From CAVXHQ01 sp963789535 (lineage in GTDB: Bacteria > Pseudomonadota > Alphaproteobacteria > Rhodobacterales > Rhodobacteraceae), in assembly GCA_963789535.1 (NCBI GenBank), contig CAWBKU010000004.1:1-64000 (forward strand): a stretch of DNA of 64,000 nucleotides. Reading direction: 5' to 3'. Shown piece after piece: positions 8,963-18,300 of the stretch. The number at the start of each line of letters is the position of its first letter. The first letter of the stretch is position 1. Under the pieces are notes generated by a model. That model worked only from the letters and a program-made list of their open reading frames with translations. It was not told the DNA's origin and made no database searches. Position numbers and translations under genes: made by a program.

Positions 8963-9379
8963 CCTTGCCGCCTCGATCTTCGGACACCGGTCCTCGATGA
9001 CCGCGACCCCCCGCGCCCGCGCCCGCGCCGCTCCGTCCGCGCTCGTAACGCCAAGCTGCATCCAGACGACACCCAGATCGGGCCAGCGCGCCAGCGCCTG
9101 CGCCACGATGTCCGGCACGTGTTCGGACCGGCGAAAGATGTCGATCATGTCGACCGCGTCCGGCACCTCGGCCAGCGTGGCATGGACCGTCTCGCCAAAG
9201 AGGCGCTGTCCCGCCAGCCCCGGATTGATCCCGATGACGCGGTGGCCGCGCGCGGCGAGCCAGTGGCCGACGCCGTGGCTCGGGCGCGTCGGGTTGGCAG
9301 AGGCGCCGACGAGGGCGATGGTGCGGGGCGTGGTCAGGATCCGCGCGATGTCGGCGTCGGCGAGGGTGGTTTCGGTCAT
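8951..9379 (-). CDS. CoA-binding domain protein (YccU-like)
   Basis: This is a small cytoplasmic protein with a Rossmann-type CoA_binding_2 domain, 142 aa. The nucleotide-binding glycine region is TIALVGASANPTRPSHGVG near residues 20-38, and the second half carries DMIDIFRRSEHVP and VVWMQLGV, both typical. The exact role of this family is unknown. The start at 9379 gives MTETTLADAD. The stop codon lies inside a threefold 12-bp direct repeat (8927-8962). Confidence 0.82.
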   Translation of the reverse strand: MTETTLADADIARILTTPRTIALVGASANPTRPSHGVGHWLAARGHRVIGINPGLAGQRLFGETVHATLAEVPDAVDMIDIFRRSEHVPDIVAQALARWPDLGVVWMQLGVTSADGAARARARGVAVIEDRCPKIEAARLGL

Positions 9380-9415
9380 CGGGGGCCTCGTCCGGGGTGC
9401 CTGTCGATCTGGGCG

Positions 9416-9444
9416 AAAAAAAAGCCCGGGCGCAAGGCCCGGGC
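9416..9444 (-). terminator. Rho-independent terminator after rlmB
   Basis: Read on the minus strand, an 8-bp GC stem (GCCCGGGC at 9424-9431 and 9437-9444, 5-base loop) is followed by eight T. It lies about 140 bases downstream of the rlmB stop and just before the CoA-binding gene. Confidence 0.75.
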
Positions 9445-9581
9445 GTATGAGGTTGGAACGAGGGACAGTGATACGTGCGGGCGTGTTCCGACGCGGCGCA
9501 CCAGAGGAACATAGTCGGGGACGATTTGGTTCCAAGAATTGGTCTAATGCCGGATCATGAATATTCCGTGAACATGCGCCC

Positions 9582-10370
9582 TCACCGCGCCTTCGCCGCA
9601 TAGAGCGCGACCGCCGCCGCGTTCGAGACGTTGAGCGAGCCGAACCCGCCCGACGCCGCCTCGATCCGCACCAGCGCGTCGCAGGTCTCCTTGGTCTTGT
9701 CGCGCAGGCCCGGCCCCTCGGCGCCGAGCACCAGCGCCACGGGCCGGTCGAAGCGGCCCGCAAGGGTGGCCTCGATGGTCGCCTCTGCGTCGCCGTCGAG
9801 GCCGAGCAGGATGTATCCCATGCCGCGCAACTCCTCCATCGCGTCGGCCAGATTGCGCACCCGGACATAGGGTTGCCGCTCGAGGGCGCCGCTCGCCGAT
9901 TTTGCCAGCGACCCGGTTTCGGGGGCCGAATGGCGCTGCACGCCGACCACCGCGCGCGCGCCGAACACCTCGGCCGAGCGCAGGATGGCGCCGACGTTGT
10001 GCGGGTCCGTGACCCGGTCGAGCAGGACGATCCGCGGTGCGCCGCCATCGTCCGCCCCGCCGATGGCGAGCGCGGCCAGCGGCCCCCAGTCGAGCGGTTT
10101 CACTTCGAGCGCCGCTCCCTGATGCACCGACCCGTCGTCGAGCGGCGCCGCAAAGCTGCGCGGATCGCTGATTTCAGGCGTCATGCCGCTGGCCGCGATG
10201 GCATCCGCGAGCTTGTCCCCGGCGTTCTTCGTGACCACGAGGCGCAGGCGGTCGCGCGCCGGGTTCATCAGCGCGTCGCGCACGGTATGCAGGCCGAACA
10301 GCCAGACCGTCTCGGCGGATGCCGCCCGCTTGGCCTGTTCCTTTTCGATCACCCACTTGGGTTTCTTCAT
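9582..10370 (-). CDS. rlmB: 23S rRNA 2'-O-ribose methyltransferase (RlmB/TrmH family)
   Basis: This is a SpoU-class SPOUT enzyme that transfers a methyl group from SAM to a ribose of 23S rRNA (G2251 in E. coli RlmB). An N-terminal substrate-binding domain starts at WLFGLHTVRDALMNP. The C-terminal knot carries the three SpoU motifs: VLLDRVTDPHNVGAILRSAE, VALVLGAEGPGLRD and SLNVSNAAAVALY. Length is 262 aa. The start at 10370 (MKKPKWVIEKEQ) is chosen because the longer frame runs back through an antisense tRNA gene. The exact RNA target is inferred from family. Confidence 0.9.
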   Translation of the reverse strand: MKKPKWVIEKEQAKRAASAETVWLFGLHTVRDALMNPARDRLRLVVTKNAGDKLADAIAASGMTPEISDPRSFAAPLDDGSVHQGAALEVKPLDWGPLAALAIGGADDGGAPRIVLLDRVTDPHNVGAILRSAEVFGARAVVGVQRHSAPETGSLAKSASGALERQPYVRVRNLADAMEELRGMGYILLGLDGDAEATIEATLAGRFDRPVALVLGAEGPGLRDKTKETCDALVRIEAASGGFGSLNVSNAAAVALYAAKAR

Positions 10371-10452
10371 CGCAGTATCCCCCGCGCCGCAGACCCCGCC
10401 TCTAGCCCGCGCCCGCCCCCTTGCCAAGCGCCTGCCGCGCCGCATTTCCGGG

Positions 10453-10481
10453 TTGACGCAACCGGGCGCCAAAGCTATCCC
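10453..10481 (+). promoter_or_regulatory. Sigma-70-type promoter for tRNA-Tyr
   Basis: A -35 TTGACG at 10453-10458 and a -10 TATCCC at 10476-10481 are separated by 17 bases. They sit about 33 bases before the tRNA 5' end, which fits a stable-RNA promoter. Confidence 0.6.
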
Positions 10482-10513
10482 CCCGATCGCACGGCCCCAC
10501 GGGCGCCGCGCAA

Positions 10514-10597
10514 GGGCGACGGGCTGCAAGGTGCGGCAGCGGACTGTAACTCCGCCGGGGAGACCCACGCCTGGTTCGATTCCAGGGTCGCCCACCA
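10514..10597 (+). tRNA. tRNA-Tyr (GTA anticodon)
   Basis: The 84-base gene folds into a type II tRNA. The acceptor stem is GGGCGAC/GTCGCCC, the D stem GCTG/CGGC, and the anticodon stem GCGGA/TCCGC with GTA at 10546-10548. A long variable arm (10556-10569) is present, as bacterial tRNA-Tyr requires, and the T arm is CCTGG-TTCGATT-CCAGG. CCA is encoded at 10595-10597. A misleading minus-strand frame (an upstream extension of rlmB) runs through it. Confidence 0.95.
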
Positions 10598-10608
10598 TTT
10601 CCCCCGCC

Positions 10609-11472
10609 TCACGCGCCGCCGCCGTCCTTCAGCCACGGCAGCACGCCCGAGAAATCCATGCCCGGGTGCGCGTCGACGAAGGCCGCATAGAGGTTTGCCG
10701 CCCGCGCGCCCATCGGTGTCGCCGCTCCGGTCGCCGCCGCCTGCGACAGCCGCAAGTCCTTGAGCATCAACTCGCCGGAAAAGCCGGGCGCATAGTCGCG
10801 GTCTGCCGGGCTCTCGGGGCCGATGCCGGGGGCGGGGCAATAGGTGGTGAGCGACCAGCTTTGCCCCGACGAGGTGGAGGCCACATCGAAGAGCGCCCGT
10901 CGCGACAGGCCCAGCGCATCGGCCAGCACGAAGGCCTCGGCGGTGGCGAGCATGGTCACGCCGAGGATCATGTTGTTGCAGATCTTCGCCGCCTGCCCCG
11001 CGCCCGCGCCGCCGCAATGCACCGCCCGCGCGCCCATCACCGACAGGAACGGCCCGGCGCGCGCGAAACCATCGTCGCTGCCGCCGACCATGAACGTCAG
11101 CGTCCCCGCCTGCGCCCCCGTTACCCCGCCCGAGACCGGCGCGTCGAGCGGCACGAGGTCTGCCGCCTCGGCCAGCGCCGCCACCGCGCGGGCGCTGTCC
11201 ACGTCGACGGTCGAGCAGTCGAGAAACAGCGTGCCCGGTGCGGCGGCGGCGATCACCACATCCGCCACGCGGCGCAGGGTCGCGCCGTCCGGCAGCATCG
11301 TCACCACGACCTGCGCGCCAGTGACCGCCGCCGCGATGTCCGGGGCATGTGTCACGCCCGGCGGCATCGCCGCCACCGGATCGACGCCGCGCACCGCATG
11401 GCCCGCCGCTGCGAGGGTTGCGGCCATGGGCGCGCCCATGTTGCCCAGACCGATGAAGGCGATGGTGGTCAT
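10609..11472 (-). CDS. 3-hydroxyisobutyrate dehydrogenase-like NAD(P)-dependent oxidoreductase
   Basis: This is a beta-hydroxyacid dehydrogenase family enzyme of 287 aa. The N-terminal Rossmann fold starts MTTIAFIGLGNMGAPMAATL with the GxGxxG motif at residues 8-13. The substrate signature DAPVSGGVTGAQAGTLTFMVGG and the catalytic-Lys region GAGQAAKICNNMILG are present. The closest roles are valine catabolism (mmsB) or reduction of short semialdehydes, but no other mms genes are near. It is followed on the same strand, 6 bases upstream in transcription, by an exported hypothetical protein. Confidence 0.85.
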   Translation of the reverse strand: MTTIAFIGLGNMGAPMAATLAAAGHAVRGVDPVAAMPPGVTHAPDIAAAVTGAQVVVTMLPDGATLRRVADVVIAAAAPGTLFLDCSTVDVDSARAVAALAEAADLVPLDAPVSGGVTGAQAGTLTFMVGGSDDGFARAGPFLSVMGARAVHCGGAGAGQAAKICNNMILGVTMLATAEAFVLADALGLSRRALFDVASTSSGQSWSLTTYCPAPGIGPESPADRDYAPGFSGELMLKDLRLSQAAATGAATPMGARAANLYAAFVDAHPGMDFSGVLPWLKDGGGA

Positions 11473-11478
11473 GGCACC

Positions 11479-12087
11479 TCAGGGGATCAGGATCTGCGCC
11501 CGCTCGAAGCGGGCGAAATCGGTCGTGCCGTCGTCGTAGATGACCTCGACATAGAGGCTCTGCACACTCTCGCCCGGGAGGGTCACATAGATCGGATAGC
11601 CCACCGGGTCGGTCATCGCGTTGGGTTGTGCTGTGCCCTCGTGGCACGGCTCGAGAACGACCTCGTTGGTTGCCGCCGCACCGTTCACGCCGTAGCGGAT
11701 GCCCCACAGGCCGCAGCGCCAGGCCAGAAGGTGCGAGAAATAGATCAGGTCGTTGCCCTCATACAGACGCACCGCGGCCCAGCTTTGTTTGGTCATGCCG
11801 AGGATCGGTTTCACCTCGATGGCGGTGGTGTATTGCCCCGTCGGCACCTGCGGCTCGGGTTCGCGATTGGCGAGGTCGGAGATGCCGAGGGTCACGGGTT
11901 CGGCGACGATCCCGGCGCCCTCCGCGACTGCTTCGCCCGGCATGGCGTCGGCGGCCTCACCGGGCATCGCGTCCGGCACCTCACCGGGCAGGCCCGTGAC
12001 CGTGGCGGTGTCGATGCCGCCACTCGGCTCGGGCATCTGCATGCCGAAGGCGAGGGCGAGAGCATAGGGTATGAGAAACGGGTTCAT
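11479..12087 (-). CDS. Exported hypothetical protein with Pro/Gly-rich repeats
   Basis: The function is not recognised. The 202-aa protein starts with a short hydrophobic segment (MNPFLIPYALALAFGMQMP) that could act as a signal peptide. It is followed by a low-complexity stretch with repeated PGE motifs (GLPGEVPDAMPGEAADAMPG) around residues 35-55. The C-terminal 120 residues look like a beta-rich domain with two cysteines (WRCGLWGIRY and EPCHEG). The start at 12087 has an AAGGA site. It precedes the dehydrogenase gene by 6 bases, so the two probably form an operon. Confidence 0.65.
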   Translation of the reverse strand: MNPFLIPYALALAFGMQMPEPSGGIDTATVTGLPGEVPDAMPGEAADAMPGEAVAEGAGIVAEPVTLGISDLANREPEPQVPTGQYTTAIEVKPILGMTKQSWAAVRLYEGNDLIYFSHLLAWRCGLWGIRYGVNGAAATNEVVLEPCHEGTAQPNAMTDPVGYPIYVTLPGESVQSLYVEVIYDDGTTDFARFERAQILIP

Positions 12088-12183
12088 CTGAAAAATCCTT
12101 GACGGGCGGACGCCCGCGCCTTTCGGTCCGGGCCGCACTGACCTAATGTCGGGCCGACGCACGAGGCGACGGGCAGGACGACT

Positions 12184-13212
12184 ATGGCGCGAAACACCTC
12201 ACCCGGCCAGAGGGCAGCAACTGACGCGGCACCCCGCGCGTTCAACGTCATGATCGTGGGTCAGGCCGGACGCCTGCAATACGAGGCGCTGCTGTTCATG
12301 GCGTCGCTGGTGGCCCATTCCCCCGCCCTCGCGCCCCGTGTCCACATCGTCGAGCCGCAGCCCGGCCCCCTGTGGGACCGCGACCCGCGCCTCCGCGCCG
12401 ACGTGGCCGACGCGCTGCGGGACATGGGGGCCACGATCGTCTCGTTCGAGAGCCGCCATTTCGGCAGCGCCTATTCCTACGGCAACAAGATCGAGGGGCT
12501 GGCGGCGCTGCCGCCGGGCGAGCCTTTCGTGTTCTTCGACACAGATACGCTCATCACCGGCGACCTCGGCGCCGTGCCCTTCGACTTCGGCCGCCCCGCC
12601 GCCTCGATGCGGCGCACCGGCACGTGGCCCGAGGAGGAGCTGTACTGGCCCGGCTATACCGCGATCTGGAAGGCGCTCTACGATCAGATGGGCCTCGATT
12701 TCGAGAGTTCGCTGGACCTTTCGTGTCCGGACGAGCACTGGACGCGCTATCTTTATTTCAATGCAGGCTGGTTCTTCGGGGCGGATCCGGCGGCGTTCGG
12801 CGCGCGGTTTCTGGACTATGCCCTCAAGATTCGCGACGAGACGCCCGAGGCCCTCGTGCTGCAATCGCTCGACCCGTGGCTCGATCAGGTGGCGCTGCCG
12901 CTGGTGATCCATTCGTTCGGCGGCGGCAGGCCGGGGCCGCAGCTTGCGGGCCTCGATGGTGACGTGACCTGCCATTACCGCACGCTGCCGCTCCTCTATG
13001 CGCGCGAGAGCGATGCGGTGGTCGCCGTCCTCGAGGCCGTGGCGGCGCCCAACAGGCTCAAGCAGATGCTCAAACCCTACGAGCCGATCCGGCGGATGAT
13101 CTATCACGGTCAGGGCGCCAAGGTGCGCGCGCTCTTCGATCAGGCGGACCTGCCGCGGAAAGAGCAGGCGATCCGCAACAGGATCAAGTCCGAGGGGTTC
13201 TGGATGCGCTAG
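12184..13212 (+). CDS. Putative GT-A-fold glycosyltransferase
   Basis: This is a 342-aa cytoplasmic protein without a signal peptide. A DxD motif, FVFFDTDTLITGDL at residues 115-128, is in the position expected for a GT8-like nucleotide-sugar transferase that binds metal and donor sugar. It is preceded by GNKIEGLAALP, which may line the donor pocket. The family assignment is tentative, and donor and acceptor are unknown. The similar DxD context FVDLDTVVLGDL occurs in the gene at 36361, so the two may be distant relatives. It converges on the next gene with a 4-base overlap (CTAG). Confidence 0.6.
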   Translation: MARNTSPGQRAATDAAPRAFNVMIVGQAGRLQYEALLFMASLVAHSPALAPRVHIVEPQPGPLWDRDPRLRADVADALRDMGATIVSFESRHFGSAYSYGNKIEGLAALPPGEPFVFFDTDTLITGDLGAVPFDFGRPAASMRRTGTWPEEELYWPGYTAIWKALYDQMGLDFESSLDLSCPDEHWTRYLYFNAGWFFGADPAAFGARFLDYALKIRDETPEALVLQSLDPWLDQVALPLVIHSFGGGRPGPQLAGLDGDVTCHYRTLPLLYARESDAVVAVLEAVAAPNRLKQMLKPYEPIRRMIYHGQGAKVRALFDQADLPRKEQAIRNRIKSEGFWMR

Positions 13213-13577
13213 GCACCGTCGCCGCGCCGATTCGCCCAGGCGATCTGCGGGCCGATCCCCTGTTCGGCGATGAACGCATCGAGGCCCGCATCGTCGAGCG
13301 GCACCACGGCGGCGATCATCGCGTGAACCTCGGCATCCGTGATCGCCCCGGCCCCGCGCGTCATCCGCACTTGCAGCCGCCCGTGCAGCGCGATCTCGAG
13401 GGCCTGTGCCTTGCGCGGAGAGGCGGCGAGCGCGGCATGGACATCGCGCCCGACCGCAAAGTCGAAGCCGCGCGTCATCATACCGGACGAGACCGGGATG
13501 TCGAGCCGGTGGCGGCCGTCCGCCTCCTCCCAGATACCCAGCGTCCAGCCGGTGCCGAAGATGCGTCGTCCGTCCAT
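13209..13577 (-). CDS. Hypothetical protein (122 aa)
   Basis: The gene is not recognised. The protein is soluble with mixed charge, starting MDGRRIFGTGWTLGIWEEADGRHRLDIPVSS. The first half looks beta-rich and the second half helical, with TDAEVHAMIAAVVPLDDAGL. No signal peptide or membrane segment is seen. Its stop overlaps that of the glycosyltransferase gene within the sequence CTAG. Coding is supported by uninterrupted high-GC codon use over the whole frame. Confidence 0.55.
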   Translation of the reverse strand: MDGRRIFGTGWTLGIWEEADGRHRLDIPVSSGMMTRGFDFAVGRDVHAALAASPRKAQALEIALHGRLQVRMTRGAGAITDAEVHAMIAAVVPLDDAGLDAFIAEQGIGPQIAWANRRGDGA

Positions 13578-13750
13578 GCGCCCTCCGATGACGTCCCGCC
13601 GACGCGATGCTGGCCGGAACGCCGGTTCTGCCTAGTGCCGCCGCGACAGGCCAACCGTCCCGCTCCGCGGCCGCCCGCGCCGCGGCGATTGAGCGGGCGT
13701 CCGCAATCGCATACACCCTGCGCAGACCATTTCAAGGAAAGTGCACACCC

Positions 13751-15040
13751 ATGTCCGACACGCCCCACGGCTTCGACACCCTCCAGATCCACGCAGGCGC
13801 CAGTCCCGATCCGGCCACCGGCGCGCGGCAGGTGCCGATCTATCAGACCACGGCCTATGTCTTCAAAGACGCCGACCACGCCGCCCGCCTCTTCAACCTT
13901 CAGGAGGTGGGCTATATCTACTCGCGCCTGACCAACCCGACGGTCGGCGCGCTGGCCGAGCGGATCACCCACCTCGAGGGCGGTGCGGGTGGCTTTTGCT
14001 GCTCGTCGGGCCATGCCGCACAGATCATGGCGCTGTTCCCGCTGATGGCGCCGGGACGCAACATCGTGGCCTCGACGCGCCTCTATGGCGGCACGGTGCA
14101 GCAATTCACCAACACGATCCGCAAGTTCGGCTGGTCGGCGAAATTCGTCGATTTCGACGACACCGACGCGGTGGCCGCCGCCATCGACGACGACACCCGC
14201 GCGGTGTTCTGCGAGAGCATCGCCAACCCCGGCGGCTATATCACCGACCTGCCGGCCATCGCGAAGGTGGCGGATGCGGGCGGCGTGCCGCTGATCGTCG
14301 ACAACACCTCGGCCACCCCCTACCTCTGCCGCCCGATCGAGCATGGCGCGACGCTCGTCGTCCATTCGACGACGAAATACCTCACCGGCAACGGCACCGT
14401 CACCGGCGGCTGCGTCGTCGATTCGGGGAAATTCGACTGGTCGGCGTCCGACAAGTTTCCCTCGCTCGCCGCCGCCGAGCCCGCCTATCACGGGATCAAG
14501 TTCCACGAGGCCCTCGGCGCGATGGCCTTCACCTTCTACGGCATCGCCGTCGGCCTGCGCGACCTCGGCATGACGATGAACCCGCAGGGCGCCCATTATA
14601 CGCTCATGGGGATCGAGACGCTGAGCCTGCGGATGCGCAAGCACGTGGAGAATGCGAAGGCCGTGGCCGAATGGCTCGAGAACGACGACCGGGTCGGCAA
14701 AGTCACCTATGCGGGGCTGAAATCCTCGCCCTATTACGACCGGATCGCGAAGATTTGTCCCGAGGGGGCGGGCGCGCTTTTTACCTTTACCGTCAAGGGC
14801 GGCTACGAGGCCTGCGTGAAGCTGATCGGCGCGCTCAAGCTGTTCAGCCATGTCGCCAACCTCGGCGATGCGCGGTCGCTGGTGATCCACCCGGCCTCCA
14901 CCACGCACCGCCAGTTGACGCCCGAGCAACTGGCCGCCGCCGGTGCCGCCGCCGACGCGGTGCGCGTCTCGATCGGGATCGAGGATGCAAAGGACATCAT
15001 CGCCGACCTCGATCAGGCGCTGGCCGCCGCGACCGCCTGA
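13751..15040 (+). CDS. metY: O-acetylhomoserine aminocarboxypropyltransferase (sulfhydrylase)
   Basis: This PLP enzyme forms homocysteine from O-acetylhomoserine and sulfide in methionine synthesis. It has 429 aa with the gamma-family signatures IYQTTAYVFKDADHAARLF, IYSRLTNPTVGALAERI and the PLP lysine near residue 209 in VVHSTTKYLTGNGT. The C-terminus has the conserved SLVIHPASTTHRQL. The start at 13751 follows an AAGGAAA site; the longer frame begins in non-coding sequence. No SAM riboswitch was recognised upstream, although such elements do precede met genes in related bacteria. Confidence 0.93.
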   Translation: MSDTPHGFDTLQIHAGASPDPATGARQVPIYQTTAYVFKDADHAARLFNLQEVGYIYSRLTNPTVGALAERITHLEGGAGGFCCSSGHAAQIMALFPLMAPGRNIVASTRLYGGTVQQFTNTIRKFGWSAKFVDFDDTDAVAAAIDDDTRAVFCESIANPGGYITDLPAIAKVADAGGVPLIVDNTSATPYLCRPIEHGATLVVHSTTKYLTGNGTVTGGCVVDSGKFDWSASDKFPSLAAAEPAYHGIKFHEALGAMAFTFYGIAVGLRDLGMTMNPQGAHYTLMGIETLSLRMRKHVENAKAVAEWLENDDRVGKVTYAGLKSSPYYDRIAKICPEGAGALFTFTVKGGYEACVKLIGALKLFSHVANLGDARSLVIHPASTTHRQLTPEQLAAAGAAADAVRVSIGIEDAKDIIADLDQALAAATA

Positions 15041-15230
15041 CCGGAAAGAGGGGGGCGATCCGACGCGGATCGCCCCCCGCGTTTCGCCCGCCGGCGGGTT
15101 CAAGGTCGAACCCGGGGCCGGACACCGGAATCCGGCGTCATCGGCGCAACGGTTCCGGGCCCGGCATGTCAAGGGGACTGCGCCCTTGGCCCCGCGATCG
15201 GCGGAAACGCGCGGTCTTGCGCCGGGCACT

Positions 15231-15258
15231 TTGACAGGGCATCAGATCGGAGTAAGTT
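15231..15258 (+). promoter_or_regulatory. Possible promoter for the giant single-pass protein
   Basis: A perfect -35 TTGACA at 15231-15236 lies about 50-75 bases before the start codon, with a weak -10-like TAAGTT at 15253-15258 after a 16-base spacer. The -10 match is poor, so this is tentative. Confidence 0.3.
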
Positions 15259-15309
15259 GAAGCGGCGAAACAACGTCTTCGCCTTGAAATGCGGGAAAAA
15301 CACCGTCCG

Positions 15310-18300
15310 ATGAGCCGCACGAGCACGCCAAATTTCGCCCTTTCGCTGTCGTCCGAAGGGGTCAGGTTGCTGCATCGCACGCCAGACGGCTGGACCTTCG
15401 TCGGCGCCGTATCGCCCGAGGCCGCCGATCTCGCGGGCGACCTTGCCGCACTTCGGTCGCAGGCGCTGGCCCTCGATCCGGACGGCCTGCGCACCCGGAT
15501 CATCATCGCCAACGACCAGATCCGTTATCTCACGCTGGATGGCGCCGCGTCCGAGGCGCGGGTGCGTGCGGCTCTCGACGGGGCCACGCCCTATGCGCTC
15601 GACGATCTCGTGATCGACCATGTCGCGGCAGGCGGCAAGACCCATGCAGCCGCCGTCGCCCGCGAGACGCTGGAAGAGGCCGAGGCCTTTGCCGTCGAGC
15701 ACAAGTTCGCGCCGGTGGCCTTTGCCGCCGCCCCGCCGAAGGGCAGCTACGCGGGAGAGGCCTACTTTGGCCCGACCAGAGCGGCGCCGGCGCTGCTGGG
15801 AGAGGGTGCGACCACCGGACGCGAGGCGCGCCCGGTTGTCGAGATCGCACCTGAGTCGGGGCAGGTCGATGAGCGGGCCAAGGGCGGAGCGGCAGAAGGG
15901 CCCACCGATTCCGTCGGCGACACGGTCGCGACGCCGCCGCGCGCGGCCCCGACGCCGGAGGCGCCCGCCGCGACCGGACCGGAGAGGTCGGCGGCAAGCG
16001 GAAAACCGTCACCCGCCGAGTTGGTGCCAGCCGATGAGAAGCCAGTCGATGTGAGGCCGGCGGAGGGGACGCCAGCGAAAGTGCCGCCGACCGACGCGAT
16101 GCAGACCGACGCGATACCCGCCGATCCGACACCCGGCCCCGTCGACCCTGCAATGCCGCCGGAGGCCGCTGACCCGGCGACGCCCGGCGACGCCCGGCAA
16201 GACGGGGCACCGGCGCCTGCACGGGTCGATGCGCCGGAAGCGGTGGCGCTGTCTGCGCACGGCGCCCCCGGACCGGACACCCGTCCCGACGGGGTGCCCG
16301 CGCCCCTCTTCGCGTCCCGTCTGCGCGCGCAGGTCGAGGACCGGGCGGCGCGGCTGACCAACGGCAGCGGCGCCATGGCGGCGACACCGCACGATGGCCC
16401 CGCCGTTTCGGACCGGCGCGACAGCACAGCTTCCCGATCAGCATCCGAACGAACTTTTGCGCCAACCTCCGCCTCGAGCGCAACCGGGCCGGACGGCATG
16501 CCAGAGCGCGCCGGTGGCGCGACGCCAGAGCGCGCCGGTGGCGCGACGCCAGAGCGCGCCGGTGGCGCGACGCCAGAGCGCGCCGGTGGCGCGACGCCAG
16601 AGCGCGCCGGGGGCGCAGCCGTTGCCGGCCCGCGCGCGCCGTCCGCCCCGACGCTCGACCGGGTAGACGCCGGTCGACGTTCCGTGCCGCCGCGCCTGCC
16701 GCCCGGCATGCCGCCCCCTGCCGTGGCCGAGCGCCTCGCGGCTATCGCCGGCCGCGGCGTCCCGGGCCCGGCGTCGGACATGGAAGACGACGGCGAGGGC
16801 GACGGTGCGGACGACGTGACGATGCCCCTGCCCGCCGCCCGGCGCGATGCGACGCATCCGCCACGGCCGCTGGCCGGCGGGACCGACGACCTGCCGCCAC
16901 GCCGGACACCGCCAGGCCTCGGCAAGGGTGCGGATGCCGCGCCGCCGGGCAGGGTGCTCGTCGGCGCTTCCCCGGACGGAACGGCGGCGGGCATCACCGC
17001 GCCACCCGAGGCTCTGGCCGCCACATTGCGTCAGGACACGCCCGCGCCCTCTCCGGGCGATAGCCCCCGCGGCGGTCTTGGCGGCCTGTTTACCAGTCGC
17101 CGCAGGGCACCGGCGCGCGCCGAACCGAGTGTCTCCCGCACCGCTGACGCGCCGCCACCGCCATCGGGGCGTCCCCTGTCCGGCCCCCCCGCAAAGGCGC
17201 CGCCCCCCGCGCGCGGCAGCGCCCCGGTGCCGCAACCCCGCACCGAACGCGAGAGCATGACCGTCTTCGGCGCCCGCAAGGAGTCGACCGCCGCCGTGCC
17301 GCGCCGTGGTTCGCGGTTCATGCTGCTGATCCTCGTGGTCGTGCTGCTGGTGCTCATGGCCGCCGTCGCCGCATGGGCGGCGATCTTTCCCGAAAGCCGG
17401 GTTGCGGGCCTGTTCGGACGCCAGGGCGCGCCCGAGGCAACGGTCGCCGCGGCACCGGGCGTGCCGGCCGCACCGGCGGTCAGCGCGGCACCGATCACGG
17501 CCACGGAAGTCCTGCCGGAGACCGCGCCGGAGGTGCCCGACAGCACCGCCGCCCTCGCCGCCCCCGGCACCGAGTCGGCACCGGCCCTGCCCGGCGCCGA
17601 GGTGGCGACGGCGGGCACCGGGGCGCCCGCCCTACCCGGCATGATCGCGCCCGACGCCCGGCCCGCCGCACAATCCGACCCCGATCCACCTGCCGCGTCC
17701 CTTCCTCCCGAAACGGCGGGGGCAGCCGTCGTGCCCGCCCCCGGTGCGGAGACCGGCGCAATTCCGACACCCGAAGAGGCCGACCGCTTCTATGCCGCGA
17801 CCGGCGTGTGGTTGCGCGCACCGCGCCTGCCGCTGCGGCCCGAACCCGAGGTGCTGACCGACGTGGGATTGGCGGTGTCGGCCACCGCCGTGCCCGCCGC
17901 CACTGCCGCACCCGAACTGCCCCCCCTCGCGCCCGATGGCGCGCTCGCCCCGCAACTCGATCCGCCCGCCGCCGATGTGACGTTCCCGCGCGACGCGCGC
18001 GGGCTCCTGCTCGCGACACCGGGCGGGATCGTGACGCCGGATGGCATGGCGATCTATGCCGGCGCCCCGCCCGCCCTGCCCCCGACACGACCCGGCACCG
18101 AGGTGCCGGTGGCCGCGCCCGTTCCCGACGCGACGGGGTTCGCAAATGCACTCTCCGATCCCCCCGGTCGCCCCGCGGCGCGGCCGGCCTCCTTTGCAGA
18201 CCTCTTCGGCCCCCTGCCCGCCTCGGCGCTGGTCGATCCCGACGTCCCCGCGCCCACGGATCCGACAGGCGACCCGACCCCCGACCCGACAGGCGACCCC

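Noticed and set aside
10371..10598. Upstream extension of the rlmB frame as coding sequence
   Set aside because: It runs antisense through tRNA-Tyr, a classic false N-terminus. The real start is the ATG at 10370.
13578..13750. SAM-type riboswitch before metY
   Set aside because: The conserved cores of SAM-II or SAM/SAH elements are not visible in the 173-base gap.
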